Positions 30,980 through 37,297 of a stretch of DNA of 37,297 nucleotides are shown piece by piece. The notes beneath the pieces are model-generated. The model worked only from the letters and a program-made list of their open reading frames with translations. It made no database searches and was not told the DNA's origin. The translations under genes and the position numbers were made by a program. The stretch's first letter is position 1; every line of letters begins with the position of its first letter. This stretch comes from DAIMFL01 sp964372215 (lineage in GTDB: Bacteria; Pseudomonadota; Alphaproteobacteria; Dongiales; Dongiaceae), in NCBI GenBank assembly GCA_964372215.1, contig CAYJQC010000038.1:1-37297 (forward strand), read 5' to 3'.

Positions 30980-31612
30980 ATGACCGGACTGCGCGAGCGA
31001 CAGAAGGCGGGACGGCGGCGCCAGATCCTCGCCGCCGCCCAGGACCTGTTCCAGCGCGACGGCTTCGACGACACCCGGATCGAGACCATCGCCGAGCAGG
31101 CCGAAGTCGCCGCCGGCACGGTCTACAACCATTTCCTGTCGAAGGGCGACCTGCTCTTGGCCATGGTGGCGCAGGACGGCGAGGAGGTGCGGGCCGCCGG
31201 CCGCCTGCTGATTGCCGCGCCGCCGCGCGATCCGGTGACCGCCGTGCGCCGGCTGCTCGAGGGCTATGTCGATCATTCCCTGGTCCATCTCAGCAAGGAG
31301 ATGTGGCGCAACGCCATGGCGACCGCGCTCACCCAGGCGGAGTCGCCGTTCGGCACCGGCTACGCCGCGCTCGACCGCAAGCTCGCCGACCAGGTGGGCC
31401 ACCTCCTGGAGGTGCTGCAGGCGCGCGGCCAGATCGCCGCCGGGATCGACTGCCGGGTCGCCGGCGACGTGCTGTTCGAGGTCTGCAACAGCCTGTTCAC
31501 CGGCTTCGTCGCCCGCGAGCATACGACGCTCGCCGACTTGAAGCGCGAGATGGCCAGGCAGATCCGGGTGGTCTTCGCCGGGCTGCTGCCGCCCGCCCCC
31601 GCCGGGGATTGA
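30980..31612 (+). CDS. TetR-family transcription regulator
   Basis: A 210-residue regulator. Residues about 12-58 form the TetR DNA-binding domain (RRRQILAAAQDLFQRDGFDDTR, IAEQAEVAAGTVYNHFLSKGDLL), with the typical AGTVYNHF recognition helix. The rest is a helical ligand-binding and dimer domain. The ATG at 30980 follows GGGGGAT at good distance. It is divergent from the ABC transporter operon across 110 bases, so it is probably that operon's repressor. Ligand unknown; the closest patterns are in the AcrR-like group. Confidence 0.92.
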   Translation: MTGLRERQKAGRRRQILAAAQDLFQRDGFDDTRIETIAEQAEVAAGTVYNHFLSKGDLLLAMVAQDGEEVRAAGRLLIAAPPRDPVTAVRRLLEGYVDHSLVHLSKEMWRNAMATALTQAESPFGTGYAALDRKLADQVGHLLEVLQARGQIAAGIDCRVAGDVLFEVCNSLFTGFVAREHTTLADLKREMARQIRVVFAGLLPPAPAGD

Positions 31613-31671
31613 CCGGCCGCGGCGCCTGGGGCTGGATGGGGGAGATCGTTCCGTCTCTGACTACATCCTCG

Positions 31672-31758
31672 TTGTCATGCGCGGACTTGACCCGCGCATC
31701 CATGGCGCCACCGCGCCAGCGGCTGGATGGATTGCCGGGTCAAGCCCGGCAATGACAA
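31672..31758. repeat. GTCAT-type palindromic intergenic element, copy 2
   Basis: TTGTCAT (31672-31678) and ATGACAA (31752-31758) are perfect inverted ends. Inside, GCGCGGACTTGACCCGCGC and TTGCCGGGTCAAGCCCGGCAA form two side hairpins, so the element could fold as a cruciform. It shares ATCCATGGCGCCA with copy 1 at 26919-27038. It sits between the TetR gene and the LysE gene, which are co-oriented. Confidence 0.7.
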
Positions 31759-31825
31759 GGAGAGATGAGGCAAGCCGGCCTGCGAACTGATGAAGCGCTC
31801 CAACGCCGACGCACAAGGTGCCGCC

Positions 31826-32461
31826 ATGATCGACCCGACCGCCTATCTGCTGTTCCTCGGCGCCTCGCTGGTGCTGCTGCTGACCCCCGGCCCCGCCGTG
31901 CTTTACATCGTCGCCCGCTCGGTCGAGCAGGGTCGCCTCGGCGGCCTGGTCTCGGTCGCCGGCGTCGGGCTCGGCAATCTCGCCCATGTGGTCGCCGCGG
32001 CGATCGGCGTCTCGGCGATCCTCGCCGCCTCGGCGCTCGCCTTCTCGGTGCTGAAATATCTCGGCGCCGCCTATCTGATCTGGATCGGCATCAAGACCCT
32101 GCGCGCGCCGGTGGTGGCCCTGCGCCTGGAGATCGAGGGCAAGCCGCTCGCCCGGCTGTTCACCGAGGGCGCGGTGGTCGCCACCCTCAATCCGAAGACG
32201 GCGCTGTTCTTCCTGGCCTTCCTGCCGCAGTTCATCCATCCCTCGACCGGCCCGGTCTGGCTGCAGGTCCTCATCCTCGGCGGCTCCTTCGTGGCCCTCG
32301 GCCTCGCCACCGACGGGCTCTACGCGCTGACCGCCGGCAGCTTGCGCCACCTGTTCCGCAACTCCCTCCGGGTGCTGCGGGCGCAGCGGCTGGTGAGCGG
32401 CACGATCTATATCGGCCTCGGCCTGATGACTGCCGTCGCCGGCAACCAGAACGGCAAGTGA
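31826..32461 (+). CDS. LysE/RhtB-family exporter
   Basis: A 211-residue inner-membrane protein with about six helices. The family opening LLFLGASLVLLLTPGPAVLYIVARS is clear, followed by AGVGLGNLAHVVAAAIGVSAIL, KYLGAAYLIWIGIKTLR and LNPKTALFFLAFLPQFI, the standard LysE motifs. Such proteins export amino acids or related amines. I chose the ATG at 31826 (MIDPTAYL), which has AAGGTG five bases upstream; an ATG at 31790 adds 12 atypical residues. The ureohydrolase gene starts 28 bases after its stop, so they are probably cotranscribed. Confidence 0.91.
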   Translation: MIDPTAYLLFLGASLVLLLTPGPAVLYIVARSVEQGRLGGLVSVAGVGLGNLAHVVAAAIGVSAILAASALAFSVLKYLGAAYLIWIGIKTLRAPVVALRLEIEGKPLARLFTEGAVVATLNPKTALFFLAFLPQFIHPSTGPVWLQVLILGGSFVALGLATDGLYALTAGSLRHLFRNSLRVLRAQRLVSGTIYIGLGLMTAVAGNQNGK

Positions 32462-32489
32462 GCGGCCGCCGCGAAGCGAGAGAGAACCG

Positions 32490-33455
32490 ATGAACAAGAC
32501 ACACAGCAAGACCCACCACCAGCCGCTCGGCGGCAACCAGATGCCGCGCTTCGGCGGGCCGGCCACCATGATGCGGCTGCCGAGCCTGCCGTCCGCCGCC
32601 GGGCTCGATGCCTGCTTCGTCGGCGTGCCCTTGGACACCGGCACCTCGAACCGCGCCGGGGCGCGCTTCGGCCCGCGCCAGATCCGCGCCGAGTCCTGCC
32701 TGATCCGGCCCTACAACATGGCGACCCGGGCGGCGCCGTTCGACAGCCTGTCGGTCGCCGACATCGGCGACGTCGCCATCAACACCTTCAACCTGCAGAA
32801 GAGCATCGGCATCATCGAGGAGGCCTATGACGAGATCCTCGGCCACGACTGCCGGCCGCTCACCATCGGCGGCGACCACACCATCGCGCTGCCGATCCTG
32901 CGCGCGCTCAGGCGCAAGCACGGGCCGGTCGGCATGGTCCATGTCGACGCCCATGCCGACATCAACGACCACATGTTCGGCGAGAAGATCGCCCACGGCA
33001 CGCCGTTCCGCCGCGCCGTCGAGGAAGGCCTGCTCGATGGCAGGCGCGTCGTGCAGATCGGCCTGCGCGGCACCGGCTACGCGGCCGAGGATTTCGACTG
33101 GCCGCGCGAACAGGGCTTCCGCGTCGTCCAGGCCGAGGAGTGCTGGTACAAGTCGCTGGCGCCCTTGATGGACGAGGTGCGCGCTCAAGTGGGCGACGGA
33201 CCGGTCTATTTGAGCTTCGACATCGACGGGCTCGATCCGTCCTCGGCGCCCGGCACCGGTACGCCGGAGATCGGCGGGCTCACCACCATCCAGGGCATGG
33301 AGATCATCCGCGGCTGCCGCGGCCTCGACATCGTCGGCTGCGACCTGGTCGAGGTCTCGCCGCCCTATGACCCTTCGGGCAACACCTCGCTGGTCGCCGC
33401 CAATCTGCTGTTCGAGATGCTGTGCATTTTGCCGGGCGTGCAGTGCCGCAACTGA
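32490..33455 (+). CDS. speB: Agmatinase-family ureohydrolase (SpeB; guanidinobutyrase-like)
   Basis: A 321-residue binuclear manganese ureohydrolase. All six metal ligands are visible: His130 in GGDHT, Asp153/His155/Asp157 in VDAHAD, and Asp244/Asp246 in SFDIDGLDP. It hydrolyses a guanidino compound to urea and an amine. The N-terminal stretch QPLGGNQMPRFGG, PYNMATRAAPFDSL and GTGTPEIGGLTTIQ closely match, from memory, Pseudomonas guanidinobutyrase GbuA, more than E. coli agmatinase, so 4-guanidinobutyrate may be the true substrate. It lies 28 bases after a LysE-type exporter gene and near a polyamine-type uptake system. The family is certain; the exact substrate is not. Confidence 0.9.
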   Translation: MNKTHSKTHHQPLGGNQMPRFGGPATMMRLPSLPSAAGLDACFVGVPLDTGTSNRAGARFGPRQIRAESCLIRPYNMATRAAPFDSLSVADIGDVAINTFNLQKSIGIIEEAYDEILGHDCRPLTIGGDHTIALPILRALRRKHGPVGMVHVDAHADINDHMFGEKIAHGTPFRRAVEEGLLDGRRVVQIGLRGTGYAAEDFDWPREQGFRVVQAEECWYKSLAPLMDEVRAQVGDGPVYLSFDIDGLDPSSAPGTGTPEIGGLTTIQGMEIIRGCRGLDIVGCDLVEVSPPYDPSGNTSLVAANLLFEMLCILPGVQCRN

Positions 33456-33542
33456 TCCTCAGGGAATCCCCGGAAGCCGCGGGCAACGGCACCTCGACGC
33501 ATTCGCCTCGATCCCGCTTACCCCGCAAAGGCACTCCTAGCG

Positions 33543-33986
33543 ATGCGCGATCAGATAAAACAGCCCAAGCTCGTCGAGCTCTACGACTACTGGCACTCAA
33601 AGCTTGGCGGCCGGCGCTATCCTTCCCGGCGCGACATCGATCCGACCGAGATGAAGTTCGCCCTTGGCAACATCGATCTGGTCGAGGTCGGCTACGATCC
33701 GATCGTCTTCACGTTTCGCCTGTCAGGCAGCGTCATCGACAGCAACGAAGGCTTCAACATGCAGGGCAAGACGCTGGATGAATACCCTTTGCCCGAACAC
33801 CGCGAAGCCATCAGGCGAACCTATCTCGAGGCTTTGCATTCCGGCGCGCCGCATTACGAGGAACTCGATCGCATCGCCGACGGCAAGCTGCACCGCTATG
33901 GCCGGCTGATCCTGCCGCTGTCGGAGGACGGCAAAGTCATCGACATGCTGTTGATGGGACGAATCGAATTGAAAGGGCAGAGCTGA
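33543..33986 (+). CDS. PAS-domain protein, single domain
   Basis: A 147-residue protein filled by one PAS_5-like domain: YDYWHSKLGGRRYPSR, FALGNIDLVEVGYDPIVFTFRLSG, QGKTLDEYPLPEHREAI and a closing sheet RYGRLILPLSEDGKVIDMLLMG. Such stand-alone PAS proteins are common in Rhodospirillales and have no attached output domain, so they may act through partner proteins. There is no signal peptide or membrane helix. The ATG at 33543 (MRDQIKQPK) is in place; the gap after speB is 87 bases. Ligand and partner are unknown. Confidence 0.82.
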   Translation: MRDQIKQPKLVELYDYWHSKLGGRRYPSRRDIDPTEMKFALGNIDLVEVGYDPIVFTFRLSGSVIDSNEGFNMQGKTLDEYPLPEHREAIRRTYLEALHSGAPHYEELDRIADGKLHRYGRLILPLSEDGKVIDMLLMGRIELKGQS

Positions 33987-34094
33987 ACGGTGACGGGCGT
34001 CACTCGACATCGACCCATCGGGCGGTGTATCAGCGCGGCCGCCGATCGAGCAATCCACTGCTTCGTTTGCTCATATCATCAGAGGAATACACGC

Positions 34095-34976
34095 ATGCTC
34101 TCGCCCCTGCAGCGCGGCGCACTGATCGTTTCGCTGATCGTCGCGCCCTGCGCCCTCTCGTTGGCCGCGCTGTCTGCCGCCGCGGAAACTCCGCTCGAGC
34201 GCGGCACCTACCTGATGCGGTCGATCGTCGCTTGCGGCAACTGCCACACGCCGCAGGGACCGGATGGCCCGCTGCCGGGCATGGAGCTGGCCGGCGGCAT
34301 GGAGATCGCGCTGCCGGGCTTCTCCGCCCACGCCGCCAACATCACCCCGGATCCGGAAACCGGCATCGGCAACTGGACTGATGAACAGATCATTGCCGCG
34401 ATCCGCGAGGGCAGGCGCCCCGACGGCACGACCATCGGACCGCCCATGCCGTTCGGCCAGTATCGCAGCATGTCGGACGCGGACGCGCGGGCGGTCGTCG
34501 CCTATCTGCGCAGCGTGGCGCCGGTCAGGAACCGGGTGCAGCGGTCGCAGTACCCGTTTCCGCTGCCGGCCGCCTACGGCCCGCCGGTCGCGTCGGTGCC
34601 CGAGCCCGACCGCGCCGACAAGATCGCCTACGGCGCCTATCTCGCCGGCCCCGCCGGCCACTGCGTCGAATGCCACACGCCGATGGTCGACGGCGAGTTC
34701 GATTTCGCGCACCGGCTCGGTGCCGGCGGCCTGGAGATTCCCGGCCCCTGGGGCCTCTCGGTCTCGGCCAACATCACGCCCGATCCGGAGGGCGGGATCG
34801 GCGCCTGGAGCGACGACGAGATCGAGAACGCAATTCGCCACGGCGTGCGGCCCGACGGCAACCGTCTGGCGCCGCCCATGGCGTTCGCCTACTACGCCAA
34901 CATGACCGAGGCGGATCTCGACGCCATCGTCGCCTATCTGCGCAGCCTGAAGCCGCTGCCGGACGCGGCGCCGTAA
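34095..34976 (+). CDS. Dihaem cytochrome c, secreted
   Basis: A 293-residue protein with a cleavable signal peptide (about residues 1-30, ending SAAAE) and two cytochrome c domains. Haem motifs are C47-G-N-C-H51 and C190-V-E-C-H194, and each domain has a candidate Met axial ligand in GPPMPFGQY and APPMAFAYY. The repeat NITPDPETGIGNWTDEQI / NITPDPEGGIGAWSDDEI marks the duplication, as in alcohol/aldehyde dehydrogenase cytochrome subunits. It should carry electrons in the periplasm from a dehydrogenase, none of which is adjacent. The ATG at 34095 follows AGAGGAAT; an open frame 35 codons further upstream is not needed. Confidence 0.91.
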   Translation: MLSPLQRGALIVSLIVAPCALSLAALSAAAETPLERGTYLMRSIVACGNCHTPQGPDGPLPGMELAGGMEIALPGFSAHAANITPDPETGIGNWTDEQIIAAIREGRRPDGTTIGPPMPFGQYRSMSDADARAVVAYLRSVAPVRNRVQRSQYPFPLPAAYGPPVASVPEPDRADKIAYGAYLAGPAGHCVECHTPMVDGEFDFAHRLGAGGLEIPGPWGLSVSANITPDPEGGIGAWSDDEIENAIRHGVRPDGNRLAPPMAFAYYANMTEADLDAIVAYLRSLKPLPDAAP

Positions 34977-35079
34977 GCGACGCCCCTGACCCGCCGGCCG
35001 AATCCGTCATGGATCGGCCGGCGCGTTCCGGTGCATAACGGGGCCTCCCGCAAATCATTCGCCCGAGGCCCGTTCGTTC

Positions 35080-36327
35080 ATGCTCGCCCTCGTCGCCACC
35101 GTCTGGACCCTGCTGCTGGGGGCCGCCCTGATCATGATCGGCAACGGCCTGCTCGGCACGTTGCTCGGCGTGCGCGCCTTGATCGAGCATTTCCCGACCT
35201 CGGTCACCGGCCTGGTCATGTCCGGCTACTATGTCGGATTCCTGGCCGGGTCGCTGCTGGCGCCCCGGGCGGTGCAGCGGGTCGGCCATGTCCGGGTCTA
35301 TGCCGCCCTGGCCTCGCTGGTGGCCGCCGCCGCCCTCATCCACGCCATCTTCGTCGATCCGACGATCTGGGGGCTGATGCGCATGGTCACCGGCTTCGCC
35401 TATGCCGGGCTCTACATCGTCGGGGAGAGCTGGCTCAACGACCGCAGCAGCAACGAGAACCGCGGCCATCTCCTGTCGATCTACATGGTGATTCAGTTCG
35501 CCGGGGTGGCGGTCGGGCAGCTCCTGCTCAACGTCGCCGATCCCGCCAGCTTCCAGCTGTTCTCGGTGGTCGCCATCCTGCTGGCGCTCGCGGTGCCGAC
35601 CATGCTGCTGACCGCCAGCCGGGCGCCCAGCTTCGAGGCGCCGGCCAAGCTCGGCCTGGTCCGGCTGTTCCACATCTCGCCGCTCGGCGTGCTCGGCTGC
35701 CTCGGCGTCGGGGTCGCCCACAGCGCCTTCTTCGGCATGGGCGCGGTCTACGCCAAGAGCACCGGCCTCAGCGTGCCGCAGGTCTCGATCTTCATGGCGG
35801 TGGCGATCGTCGGCGGCGTGGTCGCGCAGTGGCCGGTCGGCCGCCTCTCGGACAAGCTCGACCGCCGCATCATCATCGTCGCCACCACCTTCATCGCCGC
35901 CGGCGCGGCGCTCGCCGCCGCGGTGCTGCCGGGCATCTCGGCCGGAACCGTGCTGGCCCTGGTCTGCCTGTTCGGCGCCGCCACCCTGCCGCTCTATTCC
36001 CTGGTGGTCGCCCACACCAATGACTTCCTCAAGCCCGAGGAGATGGTGGCGGCGAGCGGCTCGCTGATGCTGATGTTCGGCGCCGGCGCCGTGATCGGCC
36101 CGGCAATCGCCGGCTTCGTGATGTCGGCGATCGGTCCGGTCGGGTTCTTCTACTACCTCGCCGCGGCCCAGGCCCTGATCGGCGTCATCGCGCTGTACCG
36201 CATGGCGCGGCGCGGGCGGCCGGGGGCGGCGACCCGCGGGCCCTACCAGCCGATGCCGCCGGCGGCGACGCCGATGACGGCGACCCTGGCGGGAACCCCG
36301 GACGACGCCGTGCCGGACGAACAGTGA
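35080..36327 (+). CDS. Major facilitator superfamily transporter
   Basis: A 415-residue membrane protein with about twelve helices and a proline/alanine-rich cytoplasmic tail. The loop between helices 2 and 3 (GSLLAPRAVQRVGHVRVY) and helix 5 (GESWLNDRSSNENRGHLLSIYM) are those of YcaD/UhpC-like MFS proteins. A second-half loop GRLSDKLDRRIII mirrors the first. Substrate unknown. The ATG at 35080 (MLALVATVWT) begins at the first helix. It is convergent with the amidase gene; the two stops are about ten bases apart. Confidence 0.89.
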   Translation: MLALVATVWTLLLGAALIMIGNGLLGTLLGVRALIEHFPTSVTGLVMSGYYVGFLAGSLLAPRAVQRVGHVRVYAALASLVAAAALIHAIFVDPTIWGLMRMVTGFAYAGLYIVGESWLNDRSSNENRGHLLSIYMVIQFAGVAVGQLLLNVADPASFQLFSVVAILLALAVPTMLLTASRAPSFEAPAKLGLVRLFHISPLGVLGCLGVGVAHSAFFGMGAVYAKSTGLSVPQVSIFMAVAIVGGVVAQWPVGRLSDKLDRRIIIVATTFIAAGAALAAAVLPGISAGTVLALVCLFGAATLPLYSLVVAHTNDFLKPEEMVAASGSLMLMFGAGAVIGPAIAGFVMSAIGPVGFFYYLAAAQALIGVIALYRMARRGRPGAATRGPYQPMPPAATPMTATLAGTPDDAVPDEQ

Positions 36328-36337
36328 TCGCCCGGAG

Positions 36338-37201
36338 CTATTCCGCCGCCGCCTTGGCCGGCAGTTCCGGCGCCTGGAACGCGCGGTCGTGGCGCAGCGC
36401 CGGGATCATTCGACGCGCCTCCTCGACCCGGGCCGGGTCGATGACCGCGGAAATGAAGCCCTCGTTCTCGCCGCCATCGGCCAGCACCTCGCCCCAGGGA
36501 TCGACGATCAGGGAATGGCCATAGGTGCGCCGCCCCTCGGCGTGGGTGCCGCTCTGGCACGGCGCGAACACGAAGCAGCCGGTTTCGATCGCCCGCGCCC
36601 GCACCAGGATGTGCCAATGGGCCTTGCCGGTCGTATGGGTGAAGGCGGCCGGGATGGTGAGGAAGCTGGCGCCGCCCTGGGCCAGCGCGCGGAACAGATG
36701 GGCGAAGCGCAGGTCGTAGCAGATCGCCATGCCCAGCAGGCCCCAGGGGGTCGGCGCCAGCACCGCCTTGGTCCCGCCCTGCACGGTGTCGGACTCGCGA
36801 TAGGTCTCGCCGCCCTTCAAGTCGACGTCGAACAGGTGGATCTTGTCGTAGCGCGCGACGATGCCGCCCTTGGGGTCGAGCATGAAGGCACGGTTCGCCA
36901 CCTTGTCGCTGCCCTTCTCCTTGATCAGCATGGAGCCGGCCATGATCCATTTGCCGGTCTCGCGCGCCAGGTCGCGGAACCGGGCGAGGCCCGGGTCCTT
37001 GTCCTCGGGCAGCGCCTTCTGCAGCACCAGGGCGGCATCCGGCTCCAGCATCTCGACCATCTCGGTCGCCATGATGAGGTCGGCGCCGTCCTTGGCGGCG
37101 GCGCGGGTCAGCGCCTCCGCCTCCGCCAGGCTGGGCGCCATGTCGCGCGCCGCGCAATTCTGGATCAGCGCCACCTTGAACGTCTTGCCGCCCGCGCCCA
37201 T
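36338..37201 (-). CDS. Nitrilase-superfamily amidohydrolase (Nit2 / omega-amidase-like)
   Basis: A 287-residue carbon-nitrogen hydrolase. The catalytic triad is visible as Glu47 in LIMATEM, Lys in YDKIHLFDVD and Cys in GMAICYDLRF, in the correct order and spacing. Additional family marks are GSMLIKEKG and the RAIETGCFVFAPCQSG stretch. Members hydrolyse deaminated glutathione, 2-oxoglutaramate or similar amides in the cytoplasm. An omega-amidase role would suit a glutamate-centred region, but it is far from the glx genes. The ATG (37199-37201) follows GAGGAGGGG, a very strong ribosome site. Confidence 0.9.
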   Translation of the reverse strand: MGAGGKTFKVALIQNCAARDMAPSLAEAEALTRAAAKDGADLIMATEMVEMLEPDAALVLQKALPEDKDPGLARFRDLARETGKWIMAGSMLIKEKGSDKVANRAFMLDPKGGIVARYDKIHLFDVDLKGGETYRESDTVQGGTKAVLAPTPWGLLGMAICYDLRFAHLFRALAQGGASFLTIPAAFTHTTGKAHWHILVRARAIETGCFVFAPCQSGTHAEGRRTYGHSLIVDPWGEVLADGGENEGFISAVIDPARVEEARRMIPALRHDRAFQAPELPAKAAAE

Positions 37202-37297
37202 CGGCCCCTCCTCGACTGAATTGCCGTCCTTGATTCATTCTAAGAGGCTGTCTTGAAACTCGGTTTTTTTGGGTGGATGGCCGGGTTCAGATGTGAT
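37202..37297. other. End of window: amidase upstream region
   Basis: These 96 bases hold the amidase ribosome site and an A/T-rich patch with a run of seven Ts at 37264-37270. The phrase GAGGCTGTCTTGAAACTC at 37243-37260 is vaguely like some insertion-sequence ends, but nothing can be confirmed because the window stops. Confidence 0.25.

Noticed and set aside
37243..37260. Insertion-sequence end at the window edge
   Set aside because: GAGGCTGTCTTGAAACTC looks a little like some IS termini, but no second end, target duplication or transposase can be seen.

Overview
The window reads as a high-GC alphaproteobacterial chromosome, probably Rhodospirillales-like. This is inferred from codon use, Tat and ABC gene styles, GTCATCC-type intergenic palindromes and PAS/cytochrome families, not from a marker gene. 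Its theme is amine and one-carbon metabolism carried on glutamate.

Region 1 (1-11137, all minus strand) is a complete N-methylglutamate pathway for methylamine use. In transcription order it holds the four N-methylglutamate dehydrogenase subunits (mgdABCD, sarcosine-oxidase-like), an XRE-cupin regulator, the three N-methylglutamate synthase subunits (mgsABC, glutamate-synthase-like), gamma-glutamylmethylamide synthetase (gmaS), and the start of formate-tetrahydrofolate ligase (fhs), cut by the window edge. GmaS loads methylamine on glutamate, MgsABC moves the methylamino group to form N-methylglutamate, MgdABCD oxidises it back to glutamate and passes the carbon to tetrahydrofolate, and Fhs can release formate with ATP gain. 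Many neighbours overlap by 1-4 bases, as in a coupled operon.

Region 2 (11138-13717) holds an Amt-family transporter and a small single-helix membrane protein, probably the (methyl)ammonium uptake arm, ended by a strong hairpin. A dyad shared by the mgsA and amt upstream regions could be the XRE regulator's operator.

Region 3 (13718-16229, plus) has an unrecognised 198-residue protein and a polytopic GT-C-like membrane glycosyltransferase.

Region 4 (16240-23851) is a second, paralogous glutamate-linked set on the minus strand: an FAD amine/amino-acid oxidoreductase, a glutamine-synthetase-like ligase, GlxB, GlxC, GlxD and an uncharacterised 133-residue protein, ended by a textbook terminator and divergent from a GntR/FCD regulator. 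It mirrors region 1 but has a one-subunit oxidase instead of MgdABCD and keeps an iron-sulphur cysteine motif that MgsC lacks. This is the best candidate for an undescribed system: a route for another amine through an N-substituted glutamate.

Region 5 (23920-37297) is a mixed accessory stretch: DMT exporter, class I aminotransferase, metallo-beta-lactamase-fold hydrolase, a spermidine/putrescine-type ABC transporter with Tat-exported binding protein and divergent TetR regulator, LysE exporter, agmatinase/guanidinobutyrase-type ureohydrolase, PAS protein, dihaem cytochrome c, MFS transporter and a nitrilase-superfamily amidase. Two related palindromic intergenic repeats lie here. I found no tRNA, rRNA, CRISPR array or intact insertion sequence.
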